From Bacteroidales bacterium (GTDB taxonomy: Bacteria > Bacteroidota > Bacteroidia > Bacteroidales > UBA10428), in the NCBI GenBank assembly GCA_016928305.1, contig JAFGKY010000021.1:64054-102666 (forward strand): a stretch of 38,613 bases of DNA. Direction: 5' to 3'. The notes under the pieces are model-generated. The model was not told the origin of the DNA. It did not search any database and worked only from the letters and a program-made list of their open reading frames with translations. Made by a program: the position numbers and the translations under genes. Below, in pieces: positions 29,349-38,441 of this stretch (the stretch's first letter is position 1; each line of letters starts with the position of its first letter).

Positions 29349-31775
29349 TTACTGTTGTTTTGACTTGTTCCTTCTCAGCTGGTTATAATCCAGATAATAC
29401 AACACTTTCAGTGATATGCTGTTGGTCTGGGTTGCATTGAAGGTATCGTCAAGGTTTTGGAAATAATCCGTGACCACCTTCTCCTGTTCACTGTAAATAG
29501 AATTTTTCCATGCCAGTGATAGCTCCGAACCGGGTGCAAAGATCCAGCGAAATACCATATCAATATTAAAGGCATTGTAGTTCTGATCATGGTTTTCCGG
29601 GTATGTCAGATCAGATAGCAATGACCCGTCTTTGCGCAACAGATAATAACTTAAGCAATCTGCCCCCGACCAGTAGTGACGCATCCTGAAACTTATTCCT
29701 GCCTTTCGGGTCATGGCATACGATAGTTCCAGCACGTTTTCCAGGGTTTTAACGTCACGCTTGGCAAAATGGATTGTCTTACCGTAATTGCTTGAATCGA
29801 CAAAACCGGGTTCATTGTATGCGTAATCAAGATTAAAATCATAGGAAACTTGCACCCTTTGGCCCAACCTTATATTTGTTCCTGCCTCAAGCGATAATCC
29901 TGATTCATCATTGGAAGGCTTGGTAAAGAATCCTCCCACGATGTAAAAAGAAATGCGCTTTCTCTCATCAGTACTCATATATAGGCCGGAAGACCAATAT
30001 AGCGGATTGATAAAATACCGTCCTGCGACCCGGGTCTCATAATAATCATGGCGGTCTGTTTCAACATTGCTGAATATTTCCAGTTCATAATTGTTTTTAA
30101 ACAGTGTATGCCAGTCAATCCCTATTTCATGCCCGTACCTGTCTGATGGATTATAGATACGGGCGTAATTCCACCATCCGTTGATATGGGTCTCCCTTAC
30201 GATCCAGAATGGTTCGAATACATGATAACCAATGTCGAACTCCGTCCTTAATTCGTTGTTCCTTCGCAGATAACCCATGTCATTAGGATTTACTCTGTCG
30301 GAGAATACGCTTTGTGAAATGCCGAACCTGAATTTACCGCTGTTTTTTTCAACACCCAGAACTACAGCGTATCCCTTCTCCCGGCTTGTATCACCTCTTA
30401 TGCTGTAACCTGCACCCCCGCTTAAAGCGTATGTTTTAGCCTTGTTCCTTATTTCAAATTCGGTAGCCGTTACATTGGCCATGAAAGGATTATTGGCAAG
30501 CACCATGTTGGTGTTGATCAGACTGACATAAGAATTATTTTTCAGCGATTTATCAACTACCGCAACGTTGTAGTTGGTAAAGGGCTGGGTGGTTACCTCA
30601 CGGGTATGGCCCGAAAGCGTGTCTTTTAAAACTGCATGTGAAGGAAGGGTCATAGCATTCAGTATGCCGATACCCCATCCTTTGGATGTTCGACCCGATA
30701 CTTTTGTGGCGTTCAGCAACTGTGTCTCAATTGGATTGTAATCGACGATCTCATTGGAATCCAGGGAAGATGACGCGTTATCGGAAAATATGGGCTTGCC
30801 GCCTATCCTCCGGGAATAGAAAATATCTGCACGCTGAAACAATTCGGTACCTTCTGTGAAGAACTGTCTTTTTTCATCATAGTACAATTCATACGGAGAA
30901 AGATTCAATTCCTTGTCGTCAGACTGGATCTGCCCGAAATCCGGTATCAGCATCATGTCGAGTGTGAAGCTTTCACTCAGACCGTATTTCAGGTCCATTC
31001 CTCCCTTGTAGGTGAAATCGGGTTTTGTCCTGTCGCTCCTGGTTTCCATATAGGTGGCAAGGTATGGGCTAAGAGAAAGACGTATGGGCGGTTTAATATT
31101 CTTTATTCCGGTCAGCTCTCCCTCCTGGTGAATAAACCCGGATACATTGCGATCGACCAGGCTCCATGAGTTGTTCGAATTATACCTTCTGATGTTTCTG
31201 AACATGTTGAGACCCCACGTGTGAACTTCCTTGTCGGGAAAACGCAGGGCAGAGTATGGGATTCTCATTTCAACAACCCATCCCTTTTCAGTTATCCGTG
31301 TTTTACTCTCCCAGACGGCATTCCAGTTTCCGTCTTCGTAATCCCCGTCACTTTTTGTTGCTTTAATGTCAAACTGAACCCCTGCCGGACTTATGAAAAA
31401 ACCAAAGGCCAGCTGTCCCTCGTTGTAAGGATCAAGATACACTCCGAAATAATCAAACATACCCCATTGATCGCGTTCGGTAAAAATATTGAAAATGCTG
31501 TCGGGGGCACTGTCATATAACATAGCACCAACATAAACCGCTTTTTGATCATAGAAAAAGAAAGCTTCGGTGGGCTGGAATGACGGTCTTCCGTTATAGG
31601 GTTGCAGCTGCACAAAGTCCTTTGCCGGCTGAGCCTGCTGATATACAGGTTCGTCAAGTACGGCATCGATGGTAAGGGGGTTGTCAATATAAAGAGCTTC
31701 CACACTCTTTTTGACCTGTGCTGCGAGATCTGCAAAAACAAAAAACAGAATGACGATCCAAACAAGATGTTTCAT
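29349..31775 (-). CDS. DUF5916 outer-membrane protein with CBM9-like domain
   Basis: An 808-residue exported protein (signal MKHLVWIVILFFVFADLAAQ). Residues about 25-230 form a CBM9-like sugar-binding domain, with PLTIDAVLDEPVYQQA and WGMFDYFGVYLDPYNEG. The rest is the DUF5916 region, with IPDFGQIQSDDKELNLSPYE (cited in part), YDEKRQFFTEGTELFQ and FYSRRIGG, then many alternating aromatic strands consistent with an outer-membrane beta-barrel. It ends in a Lys-rich tail rather than a T9SS domain. The role is thought to be carbohydrate-related at the cell surface, not proven. A TATATTTC box about 40 bases upstream may be its promoter. Confidence 0.8.
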   Translation of the reverse strand: MKHLVWIVILFFVFADLAAQVKKSVEALYIDNPLTIDAVLDEPVYQQAQPAKDFVQLQPYNGRPSFQPTEAFFFYDQKAVYVGAMLYDSAPDSIFNIFTERDQWGMFDYFGVYLDPYNEGQLAFGFFISPAGVQFDIKATKSDGDYEDGNWNAVWESKTRITEKGWVVEMRIPYSALRFPDKEVHTWGLNMFRNIRRYNSNNSWSLVDRNVSGFIHQEGELTGIKNIKPPIRLSLSPYLATYMETRSDRTKPDFTYKGGMDLKYGLSESFTLDMMLIPDFGQIQSDDKELNLSPYELYYDEKRQFFTEGTELFQRADIFYSRRIGGKPIFSDNASSSLDSNEIVDYNPIETQLLNATKVSGRTSKGWGIGILNAMTLPSHAVLKDTLSGHTREVTTQPFTNYNVAVVDKSLKNNSYVSLINTNMVLANNPFMANVTATEFEIRNKAKTYALSGGAGYSIRGDTSREKGYAVVLGVEKNSGKFRFGISQSVFSDRVNPNDMGYLRRNNELRTEFDIGYHVFEPFWIVRETHINGWWNYARIYNPSDRYGHEIGIDWHTLFKNNYELEIFSNVETDRHDYYETRVAGRYFINPLYWSSGLYMSTDERKRISFYIVGGFFTKPSNDESGLSLEAGTNIRLGQRVQVSYDFNLDYAYNEPGFVDSSNYGKTIHFAKRDVKTLENVLELSYAMTRKAGISFRMRHYWSGADCLSYYLLRKDGSLLSDLTYPENHDQNYNAFNIDMVFRWIFAPGSELSLAWKNSIYSEQEKVVTDYFQNLDDTFNATQTNSISLKVLYYLDYNQLRRNKSKQQ

Positions 31776-32130
31776 CCGACAGGCTTTGGGATTATGAATG
31801 AGCTTTATAGTATGAAATATAGTTTATAATTTTGAAAATATACTATGAGCTTATTTTTTAATGAAAGATTTATGAATTTTTAAGAAACTTCCATGCGTTA
31901 AGCAGGAGTGAGATCCCGCCAAAGTCATAAAAAAAAGGAGAAAAGAGTAATCGCCTGCAGACTAACTTGATAACTTCATAGTCAAGGGATTTTGCAACCT
32001 TACTTTCCGGTTCAATATTGTATTTATTCCAAATTGTTTAAATGCATTATTGACATGGTCGAGATTCATTATTATAAGGGTGTAATTATTTCATAGTAAT
32101 AGAAATTATTGTGATTATAGGATACATCGA
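31776..32130. other. Intergenic region upstream of the DUF5916 gene
   Basis: AT-rich, with no credible gene. On the minus strand a TATATTTC box lies near 31816-31823 and could serve the DUF5916 gene. No repeats of note and no terminator for the ICMT-like gene are visible. Confidence 0.35.
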
Positions 32131-32652
32131 TTAAAGTATTGCCAATCCGTTCCTTTTAATTTTTCGTATAATTCCGAGTAGAATATTCATCGCAGGGACT
32201 TCATCCATATATTTTCTGTATTCATCGCCGAATTTTTCTATCATTAACTGGTCTTCTTTTTTTGTCCCGAGATACGTCAGGAATATCCCGGGTATACCAA
32301 GAATAACAAAAATCCAGTGAGGATACAAAAAGGGTGTAGCAAAAAATATGGATAAAATTCCCCCTGTATATTGAACATGCCTGACAATGGAATAAAGTCC
32401 GCTTCTTACCAGTTTGTTTGTGTGAACATATGCTTTCCCTTTGCTTACCCCACCTTTTATTTTAAAATAGATAAACGGATATATCACGAATACCATACCG
32501 ATAAGCCAAAAACAGGCTCCAAACCAAAACAGTATCTTATTTTCATACGGCTCAATGACTCTCAACAGAATGAGGGGATTTATGGGGAAGCATACGATCA
32601 TTAAAAAATATGCAACAAAATCAAGAAAATGATATTTGTATGTTTTTTCCAT
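32131..32652 (-). CDS. ICMT/PEMT-like membrane methyltransferase
   Basis: About 173 residues, three or four membrane helices. The C-terminal signature of the isoprenylcysteine carboxyl methyltransferase/phospholipid methyltransferase family is present: LVRSGLYSIVRHVQYTGG (equivalent of GPYxxvRHPxYxG) and EDQLMIEKFGDEYRKYM. In bacteria these methylate lipids or unknown membrane substrates using SAM. ATG 32652 starts MEKTYKYHFLDFVAYF just before the first helix. A longer frame to 32718 adds a polar segment with no known match. It has no obvious operon partner. Confidence 0.75.
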   Translation of the reverse strand: MEKTYKYHFLDFVAYFLMIVCFPINPLILLRVIEPYENKILFWFGACFWLIGMVFVIYPFIYFKIKGGVSKGKAYVHTNKLVRSGLYSIVRHVQYTGGILSIFFATPFLYPHWIFVILGIPGIFLTYLGTKKEDQLMIEKFGDEYRKYMDEVPAMNILLGIIRKIKRNGLAIL

Positions 32653-32958
32653 TGTTAATGCTCTTTTATGTTTTTTGCACAGGACCGTTTCCGGGTCATC
32701 GGCATTGGCCATATACAATCTTATAACCGTACATAAATATACGATATATGTTATTGATTTTCTTCTCTTTTTGAATTTTTCTGTCTGTCAGCAGGTGCTT
32801 TTTTTTATATTCAAAGGAGTGAAAAACAAAGAATACTCAGGCTGTAATGTTTTAAGAAAATACCGTACAGCAATATTTTGAGTGAAACACCCGTACTGTC
32901 GTAAATTGCATCCAATAAATCGGTATTAACGTAACGCAGCGAGTAATTTGATGTATCC

Positions 32959-34032
32959 TTACTGCACGGTTTTGCGGACAGCTTCCAGGCTTTTTCGGGC
33001 AGCTTTGTTAACTTCAACGGATATGTCTTCTCTTATGATCTTTTCAAGTACCGGACGGGGCAGCTGGGCGAAAGCCGGTTTAAGGATATCTTCCAGATTA
33101 ATGGCAGCGGACCTGAAATGAAGTGTGGAAGTCGTATTTGGAAATTTTGTCGACCAACGATGAAATAAAGGGGTGCTCCGCTTCTTAAGTTCAATTTTGC
33201 ATTGGAATGATTCACCCTTCATAGTGCCTGTTATATCTCCCCTGTAAAATGCGGATTCAGGATACCAGCCAACACTTATTGATTCTATTTCCCCGAATAT
33301 TTCCATTACTTCATTTTCGTTCAATACCATAATAACCGGCAGCATTCTTTGGATAAGACGTTCCCTGTGTTCTTGTGGTATCCTGTTAAATGCAAGAATG
33401 AATTGATGAAAAAGCTGAGCATTTCTATCCCCTTCAACATGAGCCAGACTATCTATCATTCCCGGTTCGATCAGCTTTTTTACGATAGCTTTACGTATCT
33501 GTTGATTACTGCTTTCCAACGCCAGTTTTGCCAGCAAAGCAGGGTCTGTCAGCATCTCAATAGCGGTTGTACGGGCATAAATGCCTTCGGCTTCAAGGGC
33601 TATCTTTTTTATCTGTGACGGATCTTTCACCTTCTTAACGGCTGCTTCGCCTGGTTTAGAGGACTTATCTTCCATTGCGATCTTTACCAGGGTGGATTGG
33701 TCGGTTATCTTTTCAACGGCAAAATAGCGTACATCCTGATCGGCAGCTTCCAATGCAACTTTTGCCAGGTCAGATTGATCTGTTATCCGCCGAACAGCTT
33801 CTTTTCCTTCTCGGTAATCCCTGGTTTCCAGGGCAACCTTTACCGGATCGGTACAAGCGTTCAGAAAGATTAAGACCAGTGCAATGCATAAGGTAAAGTA
33901 AAACCCCTGACAGCTTCTCATTCTTGAATGACATCCGGTAAGAGAATACGGGAATGCATGCTGAAGTCTTTTCTTTTTGGGATTTAATTTACGACTACTT
34001 TTTCTGGTATGGAAAGGTGATTGATTGTTCAT
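32959..34032 (-). CDS. Lipoprotein with tandem HEAT/armadillo-like repeats
   Basis: A 357-residue protein. A lipoprotein signal FTLCIALVLIFLNAC ends at a Cys, followed by at least five repeats of about 25-27 residues with the core [DP]xxxLxKxALEa...vRxxAVxxITD (residues about 55-190). These are short alpha-helical repeats of the HEAT type. The C-terminal domain includes EIFGEIESISVGWY and a helical tail. ATG 34032 has a strong AAGGAG ribosome site but gives an unusually long basic leader (KSSRKLNPKKKR) before the signal. ATG 33921 (MRSCQGFYFT) would give a normal lipoprotein. The function is unknown; I expect an envelope-located binding protein. Confidence 0.65.
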   Translation of the reverse strand: MNNQSPFHTRKSSRKLNPKKKRLQHAFPYSLTGCHSRMRSCQGFYFTLCIALVLIFLNACTDPVKVALETRDYREGKEAVRRITDQSDLAKVALEAADQDVRYFAVEKITDQSTLVKIAMEDKSSKPGEAAVKKVKDPSQIKKIALEAEGIYARTTAIEMLTDPALLAKLALESSNQQIRKAIVKKLIEPGMIDSLAHVEGDRNAQLFHQFILAFNRIPQEHRERLIQRMLPVIMVLNENEVMEIFGEIESISVGWYPESAFYRGDITGTMKGESFQCKIELKKRSTPLFHRWSTKFPNTTSTLHFRSAAINLEDILKPAFAQLPRPVLEKIIREDISVEVNKAARKSLEAVRKTVQ

Positions 34033-34450
34033 ATTTTCTCCTTTTTAACCAATTGGTATTTATATGAATATTTCATACTCTTCTGACAGAATAGAATTCT
34101 GAACAATGAAGTTTTGGCATGAGCTGCAAGCTATCAAAGAAATGATTTCCCTTCTTCAATACGTATAAAACGAGTTTGGATGTTTAGCAGTAGTTTCTTG
34201 AATTATTGACCGGCTATTAATTGCTGCTATTTTAGGCTGGATTGTTAATCAATGAATAAAAATAGCAAAAAATAATGAGGAATCATAACTTCATAAAGCC
34301 TGTTAAAATTCAAAGATATCCGGATGGTTCTATTGAATCCCCAGCTAATTCGGGTTTGTAATTCCTTCTGATGGGGCAGACCCGAATATCGGGCAGGCCC
34401 GAATTTCCTGCACAGCTGCAAGCATGCGTTCATTACGCCTGCGTATTTTT

Positions 34451-35063
34451 GGGGTCGGACCAGGCTCTAATATAGAATAATATTGTTTTATCCATATAAC
34501 ACATTTAATTCTATACTGAACTTATAGTTGTTAATGTAAGGCTGAAAATATTAAACAATAGAACATAGAGCATCGCCTCATGTAACATGATCCTGCGTAA
34601 GCTTCAAGCTAAGAAATACTATTTATTGGTTTTTTATTAATTACGTTATTTTTAAACAATATCATTGAATTATATTCAAACAATCTAAGCCCCAGAGGGG
34701 CGGTATTATTAATGCTGATGCACCATCTGCAAAACCATAATGTCGCTCCTACGGAGCTCACAGGCTCATAGACTAAATGAAATGCTGATTTCTACCATAA
34801 TGTCGCTCCTACGGAGCTTTTCATTATTTTCAATAGTTATCAATGCGTTACATATCTTAACTTGACGGCTATGCTCGTAGAGGTCGAATTATTAATTGAT
34901 TCTTAGCTTGATGGCTTTGCCCTTCAAGGTGAAGAAATTATATGTCTTACTACCTGTGGCTTTGCCTCAGGCTATTATATCTCAGGCTTTCAACCTGCAT
35001 TTTGTTCGGCTTAATGATATTTTTATGACAATATTATTCTATATAAGAGCCCGGTCCGACCCC
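34451..35063. mobile_element. MITE-like element with 36-bp terminal inverted repeats, no transposase
   Basis: The left end (34451-34486) and the reverse complement of the right end (35028-35063) agree at 34 of 36 bases. Both begin GGGGTCGGACC and end ATAGAATAATATTGT. The interior has no open frame of note but many small palindromes. A target-site duplication is not visible. It looks like a non-autonomous element moved by a transposase elsewhere in the genome, possibly of the REP-associated kind. Confidence 0.7.
34734..34818. repeat. Two 25-bp direct repeats at 60-bp spacing within the element
   Basis: A 25-base sequence containing GTCGCTCCTACGGAGC occurs at 34734-34758 and exactly at 34794-34818. 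Each copy holds a GCTCC-TAC-GGAGC hairpin and is preceded by AATGCTGAT. A related GCCCC-AGA-GGGGC hairpin sits at 34689-34701. This resembles the REP-like palindromes common in Bacteroidota intergenic DNA. Confidence 0.65.
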
Positions 35064-35364
35064 ATTCAATACCTGGGTACCTAAAACCTCAGCGTCCTCC
35101 ATTTTTGACAGTACATACATAACGAAGTAAATATAATCTTTCTCACTGGCAATTCGCTTCAGGAGTGACGCTGAGGGGAATTAGTAAGGGATTGCGGGCT
35201 TCATCCTCATCTACTGAAACAAAAATTGATGCGAGAGAGAAGCCTTGAATTATCACTAAAACGCTTATTACTGCTACACTTCGTTATACAGCGTAATTCT
35301 TTATCAAATGATAATATAATACCATTTTAAAAGAATCTACTGTTTTACGGTATTGTTAAAATAG

Positions 35365-36420
35365 TTAAAAACTCCGAACTGCACGTACCCTGAAAGTGTT
35401 ATTCTTACTGTTGGAATTCTGAACGCCAGTACTAAAGTTCTGACTCGTCGTAAGGTTGGGATCGAACTCGCTGGAACTCCAATAGGAGGAAGCAGCAAAA
35501 CTACCACCGCCATTTGCCGTAGCTGTTGCATTAATTATTGTTTTATTCTGGTACATAATGTTTAACTCTCCTTTGGAGGGTAGATACCAATCTCCATATG
35601 TTTTGCCACCTTCGGTTATTTGCAACCCGGCACAAATACTTGCAGCGTAATTAGCCAAATCATCGCCAATGACTAAATAGGCAGCAATAATAATAGCGGT
35701 GTTCATTTCACCTGAAAAAGGTCCATCACCTTTAGCTTGTGTCCTTCCATAACTGCCGGCATACCACCTTATACCTGAACTTTGGTCTTGCTTAGCACAT
35801 ACCAGGCCATGCTGTCCGGTTTCGTCCACCCAAAATATAACGCCTCCCAGGGCAAAATCTCCAACCGAATATGTTGTCGCACTAACCACATTTGCGGTAA
35901 TATCAATTCCGGTACCGGCTGTTAATATATCCTGTTTACTGCTCCATTTGCTAATATCGTTATCTGTTATTCCGGCTGCAACTGATGAATCAAATATTGG
36001 ATCGGTTTCGGTTATTGTTCCTGTAAGGATTTCAGCAGTTTTTGCATGCAAAGCATAAGGTATGCTCAATAATTGACTTGTACCTGTAATTGTATAGTTC
36101 GTTCCGCCTGTAGGGTCGGTTTCGGTTTTTATGAAATACGAACTGTTTCCCCAGTTAATCGTATCAAAACCAGTTCCTCCGCCAATTTCGATACTAATCA
36201 AACCATTGGCATTGGTACTTGGGGTTTGAGTTTCTGTGTAAACCGTGGTGCCGGTTGCAGATCCTTGTAAAATACTTATTTGCATTCTAACCGCTTGGTT
36301 GGTAACTAATTGATCGCTACTATTGCGTATGATTGCCTGATAGCTCATTTTTTCAGGGCTTTGTGCCCACAATGTTGCGGTCAATAATACGGCTGCCAAA
36401 ATTGCAAATATTCTTTTCAT
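35365..36420 (-). CDS. Secreted DUF1566 (Lcl C-terminal) surface protein
   Basis: 351 residues with signal MKRIFAILAAVLLTATLWAQ. The N-terminal half has the beta-rich SPEKMSYQAIIRNSSDQLVTN block typical of Bacteroidota surface and phage-tail-like fibre proteins. It is followed by a Thr/Gly-rich stalk and a C-terminal DUF1566 domain, with GDWYLPSKGELNIMYQNK, ASSYWSSSEFD and NTFRVRAVRSF. DUF1566 is a C-type-lectin-like fold used for surface binding. It lies six bases after the T9SS-sorted gene and is co-transcribed with it. The partner molecule is unknown. Confidence 0.82.
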   Translation of the reverse strand: MKRIFAILAAVLLTATLWAQSPEKMSYQAIIRNSSDQLVTNQAVRMQISILQGSATGTTVYTETQTPSTNANGLISIEIGGGTGFDTINWGNSSYFIKTETDPTGGTNYTITGTSQLLSIPYALHAKTAEILTGTITETDPIFDSSVAAGITDNDISKWSSKQDILTAGTGIDITANVVSATTYSVGDFALGGVIFWVDETGQHGLVCAKQDQSSGIRWYAGSYGRTQAKGDGPFSGEMNTAIIIAAYLVIGDDLANYAASICAGLQITEGGKTYGDWYLPSKGELNIMYQNKTIINATATANGGGSFAASSYWSSSEFDPNLTTSQNFSTGVQNSNSKNNTFRVRAVRSF

Positions 36421-36426
36421 GGGTGA

Positions 36427-36915
36427 TTAGTTTTTAATTATTTTAAATGTTTTTACTTCCTTGTTGTCTTGAATTACTTTTAGAAAATAGCTTGCAGGAA
36501 TAAGATTAATCATTATAATGCTGGTTTCATTACCTTCAATTTTTTTGTTTTCTAAAAGTTTTCCATCTACGTCAAAAAGCTGATACGACAAATTTTCTTT
36601 GTTAAAATTTTCAACTTTCAACGTCAGGTAGTCTGTTGCCGGATTTGGATATGTCAAACAAGACAGATTTATGCCTCTGGCTTCTTCAATTCCGGTCACC
36701 ACCGAAATTTCAAACGGCTGTTGCACTCCCTGTGCTGCCGAACCATTTGTGCCTGTGTTTGTCGTATAAACCACTTGTCCAACGGAAAAACTCACCGAGC
36801 CTCCGCTGCCCGAAACATCACCCCCCGAGGCGGGTATTGCTTCCTGTGCTTGCAGTCCTGTTAGTCCAAGTCCTAACCAGAGTACAGCATATAATTTTAA
36901 TGTTTTGTATCGCAT
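36427..36915 (-). CDS. Small T9SS type A-sorted secreted protein
   Basis: 162 residues. Signal (LYAVLWLGLGLTGLQAQ) is followed by a Gly/Ser-rich segment, ASGGDVSGSGGSVSFSVGQ, and VQQPFEISVV. From about residue 84 is a C-terminal T9SS type A sorting domain: CLTYPNPATDYLTLKVEN, LFDVDGKLLENKKI and YFLKVIQDNKEVKTFKIIKN. The last motif directs secretion through the type IX system and anchoring at the surface. It is the middle gene of GH43-T9SS-DUF1566. Such a small pre-domain suggests a structural or adhesive partner of the DUF1566 protein. Confidence 0.85.
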   Translation of the reverse strand: MRYKTLKLYAVLWLGLGLTGLQAQEAIPASGGDVSGSGGSVSFSVGQVVYTTNTGTNGSAAQGVQQPFEISVVTGIEEARGINLSCLTYPNPATDYLTLKVENFNKENLSYQLFDVDGKLLENKKIEGNETSIIMINLIPASYFLKVIQDNKEVKTFKIIKN

Positions 36916-36929
36916 TTTTGTCTTCCTTT

Positions 36930-38441
36930 TTATTTTATCGGTTCATATTTGAAATTCTTAAATTTTACTTTTCCTGCTCCCAAAGATACCAGTCCAATCC
37001 GTAAACTTAAAAAGTCACTTAATACATTATGATGATAGGCAGATACTTCAACAGAATTTTCAATTTTAATCCATGCTGCACCATCAATGCTGTAATACAT
37101 ATCAACCGTATTATTCATATTCTTTAGTCGCAGGTATACGTGATTATCGATAACCTCTTTCTCCGTTGGGAATTGCCAGCCTCTTAAGTTTGCTAAAATA
37201 TTATTAACGTCAGCCAGTATTCCCGAATATATCTTATGACTGTAATAAAGAATCAATCCGCCGATCGCATCACCTTCTATCTCTATTTCTACTTGAACAG
37301 AATAGGAATGGTCAGACGGCATGCAAAGAAGTGGTGAACACTCAGCCACTGAATTACCCTTTGCTTTAATTACAATGCTATTGTTTATTAAATGAAAACG
37401 ACTTGTATCGTACTCACCGAAGAATTTCCAATGAGGTTTCAAGGTATTGCTTTCAAAATTATCGTTTAACGAAAACCTATCACCAACAAACGGTTCTAAC
37501 GGCTTTTTAATGGGTTCATCGATTTTAAGATTGTCTGGAATTTTAAACCATCCGTCATCAGTCCATACAACGGGTGCAAGTAATGTCTGGCGCCCCATGT
37601 TATAATGCCCGTTTTCGTATCCATGAAATATCATCCACCATGTATTGGAGGTATTTTTAAAAATCGTGGCATGACCAACTGACCACCATTTATCAGCATT
37701 ACTTTGTGCGCGGATGATGGGATTAAAAGGAGAATTTTCCCAGGGCCCCAGGGGCGATTTTGAACGTGCAGATATCACCATATGACCGGTTGCAGGGCCT
37801 GCTGTCCCTCCTTCTGCAACAGTCATGTAATAATACTCACCACGTTTAAACAGTTTTGGTCCTTCCATGCAAAAGCATTCAATTGTCCAGTCTCTCGGAA
37901 TTGGCCAACCATTATATGAATGTTTAAAATTTCCTGTTACTGATAAACCATCATCAGATAAGGGTACATAGCCTCCACTGCTGAAATATAAATATCTATT
38001 ACCATTGTCATCCACAACATGGCCTGGGTCAATATTACCTACTTTTAAATCAATTGGGTCGCTCCACGTTCCATCAATTGAATCTGAAACTACAACATAA
38101 TTTGTGTTATTGGCTGGAAAATAAATGTAGTATTTGTTATTGTATTTTGCTAAATCGGGAGCCCAAACCGACCCAACATATTTGGTCAATGCACTAGTGA
38201 CAGGAGTCCAATTAATCAAATCTTTTGAATGCCAAATTGTCAATCCGGGATAATATTCAAAGGAAGAATGTACTACATAATAATCGTTGCCATCAACCAA
38301 AAGGCTTGGATCTGGAAAATCACCTGAAAATACCGGATTTTTATAAAACTCTTCATTTGTAAATTTTGTGTCAGTTTGATACTGTGCACTTAATATCAAG
38401 TATACAATTGAAAGTATTAGTGTTATAAGTGTTTTTTTCAT
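36930..38441 (-). CDS. Secreted GH43 glycoside hydrolase with C-terminal beta-sandwich
   Basis: 503 residues with signal MKKTLITLILSIVYLILSAQ. The five-bladed propeller (about 35-330) has the base Asp in GDFPDPSLL (Asp44), the second acid in NIDPGHVVDDNGNRYLYF and the general-acid Glu in CMEGPKLFKRGEYYYM. This is the GH43 set for beta-xylosidase/alpha-arabinofuranosidase activity. A concanavalin-like C-terminal domain (about 330-503), with LNDNFESNTLKPHWKFF and IGLVSLGAGKVKFKNFKY, is the GH43_C2/beta-xylosidase type. It lies 14 bases before the T9SS gene. No SusC/D pair is in view, so whether it belongs to a polysaccharide locus is unknown. Confidence 0.88.
   Translation of the reverse strand: MKKTLITLILSIVYLILSAQYQTDTKFTNEEFYKNPVFSGDFPDPSLLVDGNDYYVVHSSFEYYPGLTIWHSKDLINWTPVTSALTKYVGSVWAPDLAKYNNKYYIYFPANNTNYVVVSDSIDGTWSDPIDLKVGNIDPGHVVDDNGNRYLYFSSGGYVPLSDDGLSVTGNFKHSYNGWPIPRDWTIECFCMEGPKLFKRGEYYYMTVAEGGTAGPATGHMVISARSKSPLGPWENSPFNPIIRAQSNADKWWSVGHATIFKNTSNTWWMIFHGYENGHYNMGRQTLLAPVVWTDDGWFKIPDNLKIDEPIKKPLEPFVGDRFSLNDNFESNTLKPHWKFFGEYDTSRFHLINNSIVIKAKGNSVAECSPLLCMPSDHSYSVQVEIEIEGDAIGGLILYYSHKIYSGILADVNNILANLRGWQFPTEKEVIDNHVYLRLKNMNNTVDMYYSIDGAAWIKIENSVEVSAYHHNVLSDFLSLRIGLVSLGAGKVKFKNFKYEPIK

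Larger units (their letters stand above)
34033..35364. other. 1.3-kb gene-free region with MITE-like element
   Basis: No gene is supported. From left to right: a cruciform-like cluster with AATTCGGG (34347-34354) and CCCGAATT (34398-34405) around CCCGAATATCGGG (34381-34393); the inverted-repeat element at 34451-35063; and a 10-bp inverted repeat CCTCAGCGTC (35087-35096)/GACGCTGAGG (35167-35176). The short frames inside (34245-34433, 34896-35084) run across these palindromes and look non-coding. Confidence 0.6.

Noticed and set aside
34245..34433. Minus-strand frame of 62 codons
   Set aside because: It lies over a cluster of CCCGAAT/ATTCGGG palindromes beside the mobile element; no homology recognised.
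34734..34818. Possible CRISPR array
   Set aside because: Only two repeats, with a palindrome typical of REP elements, no further copies and no cas genes in the window.
34896..35084. Plus-strand frame of 62 codons
   Set aside because: It is inside and across the right end of the inverted-repeat element and follows its small hairpins.
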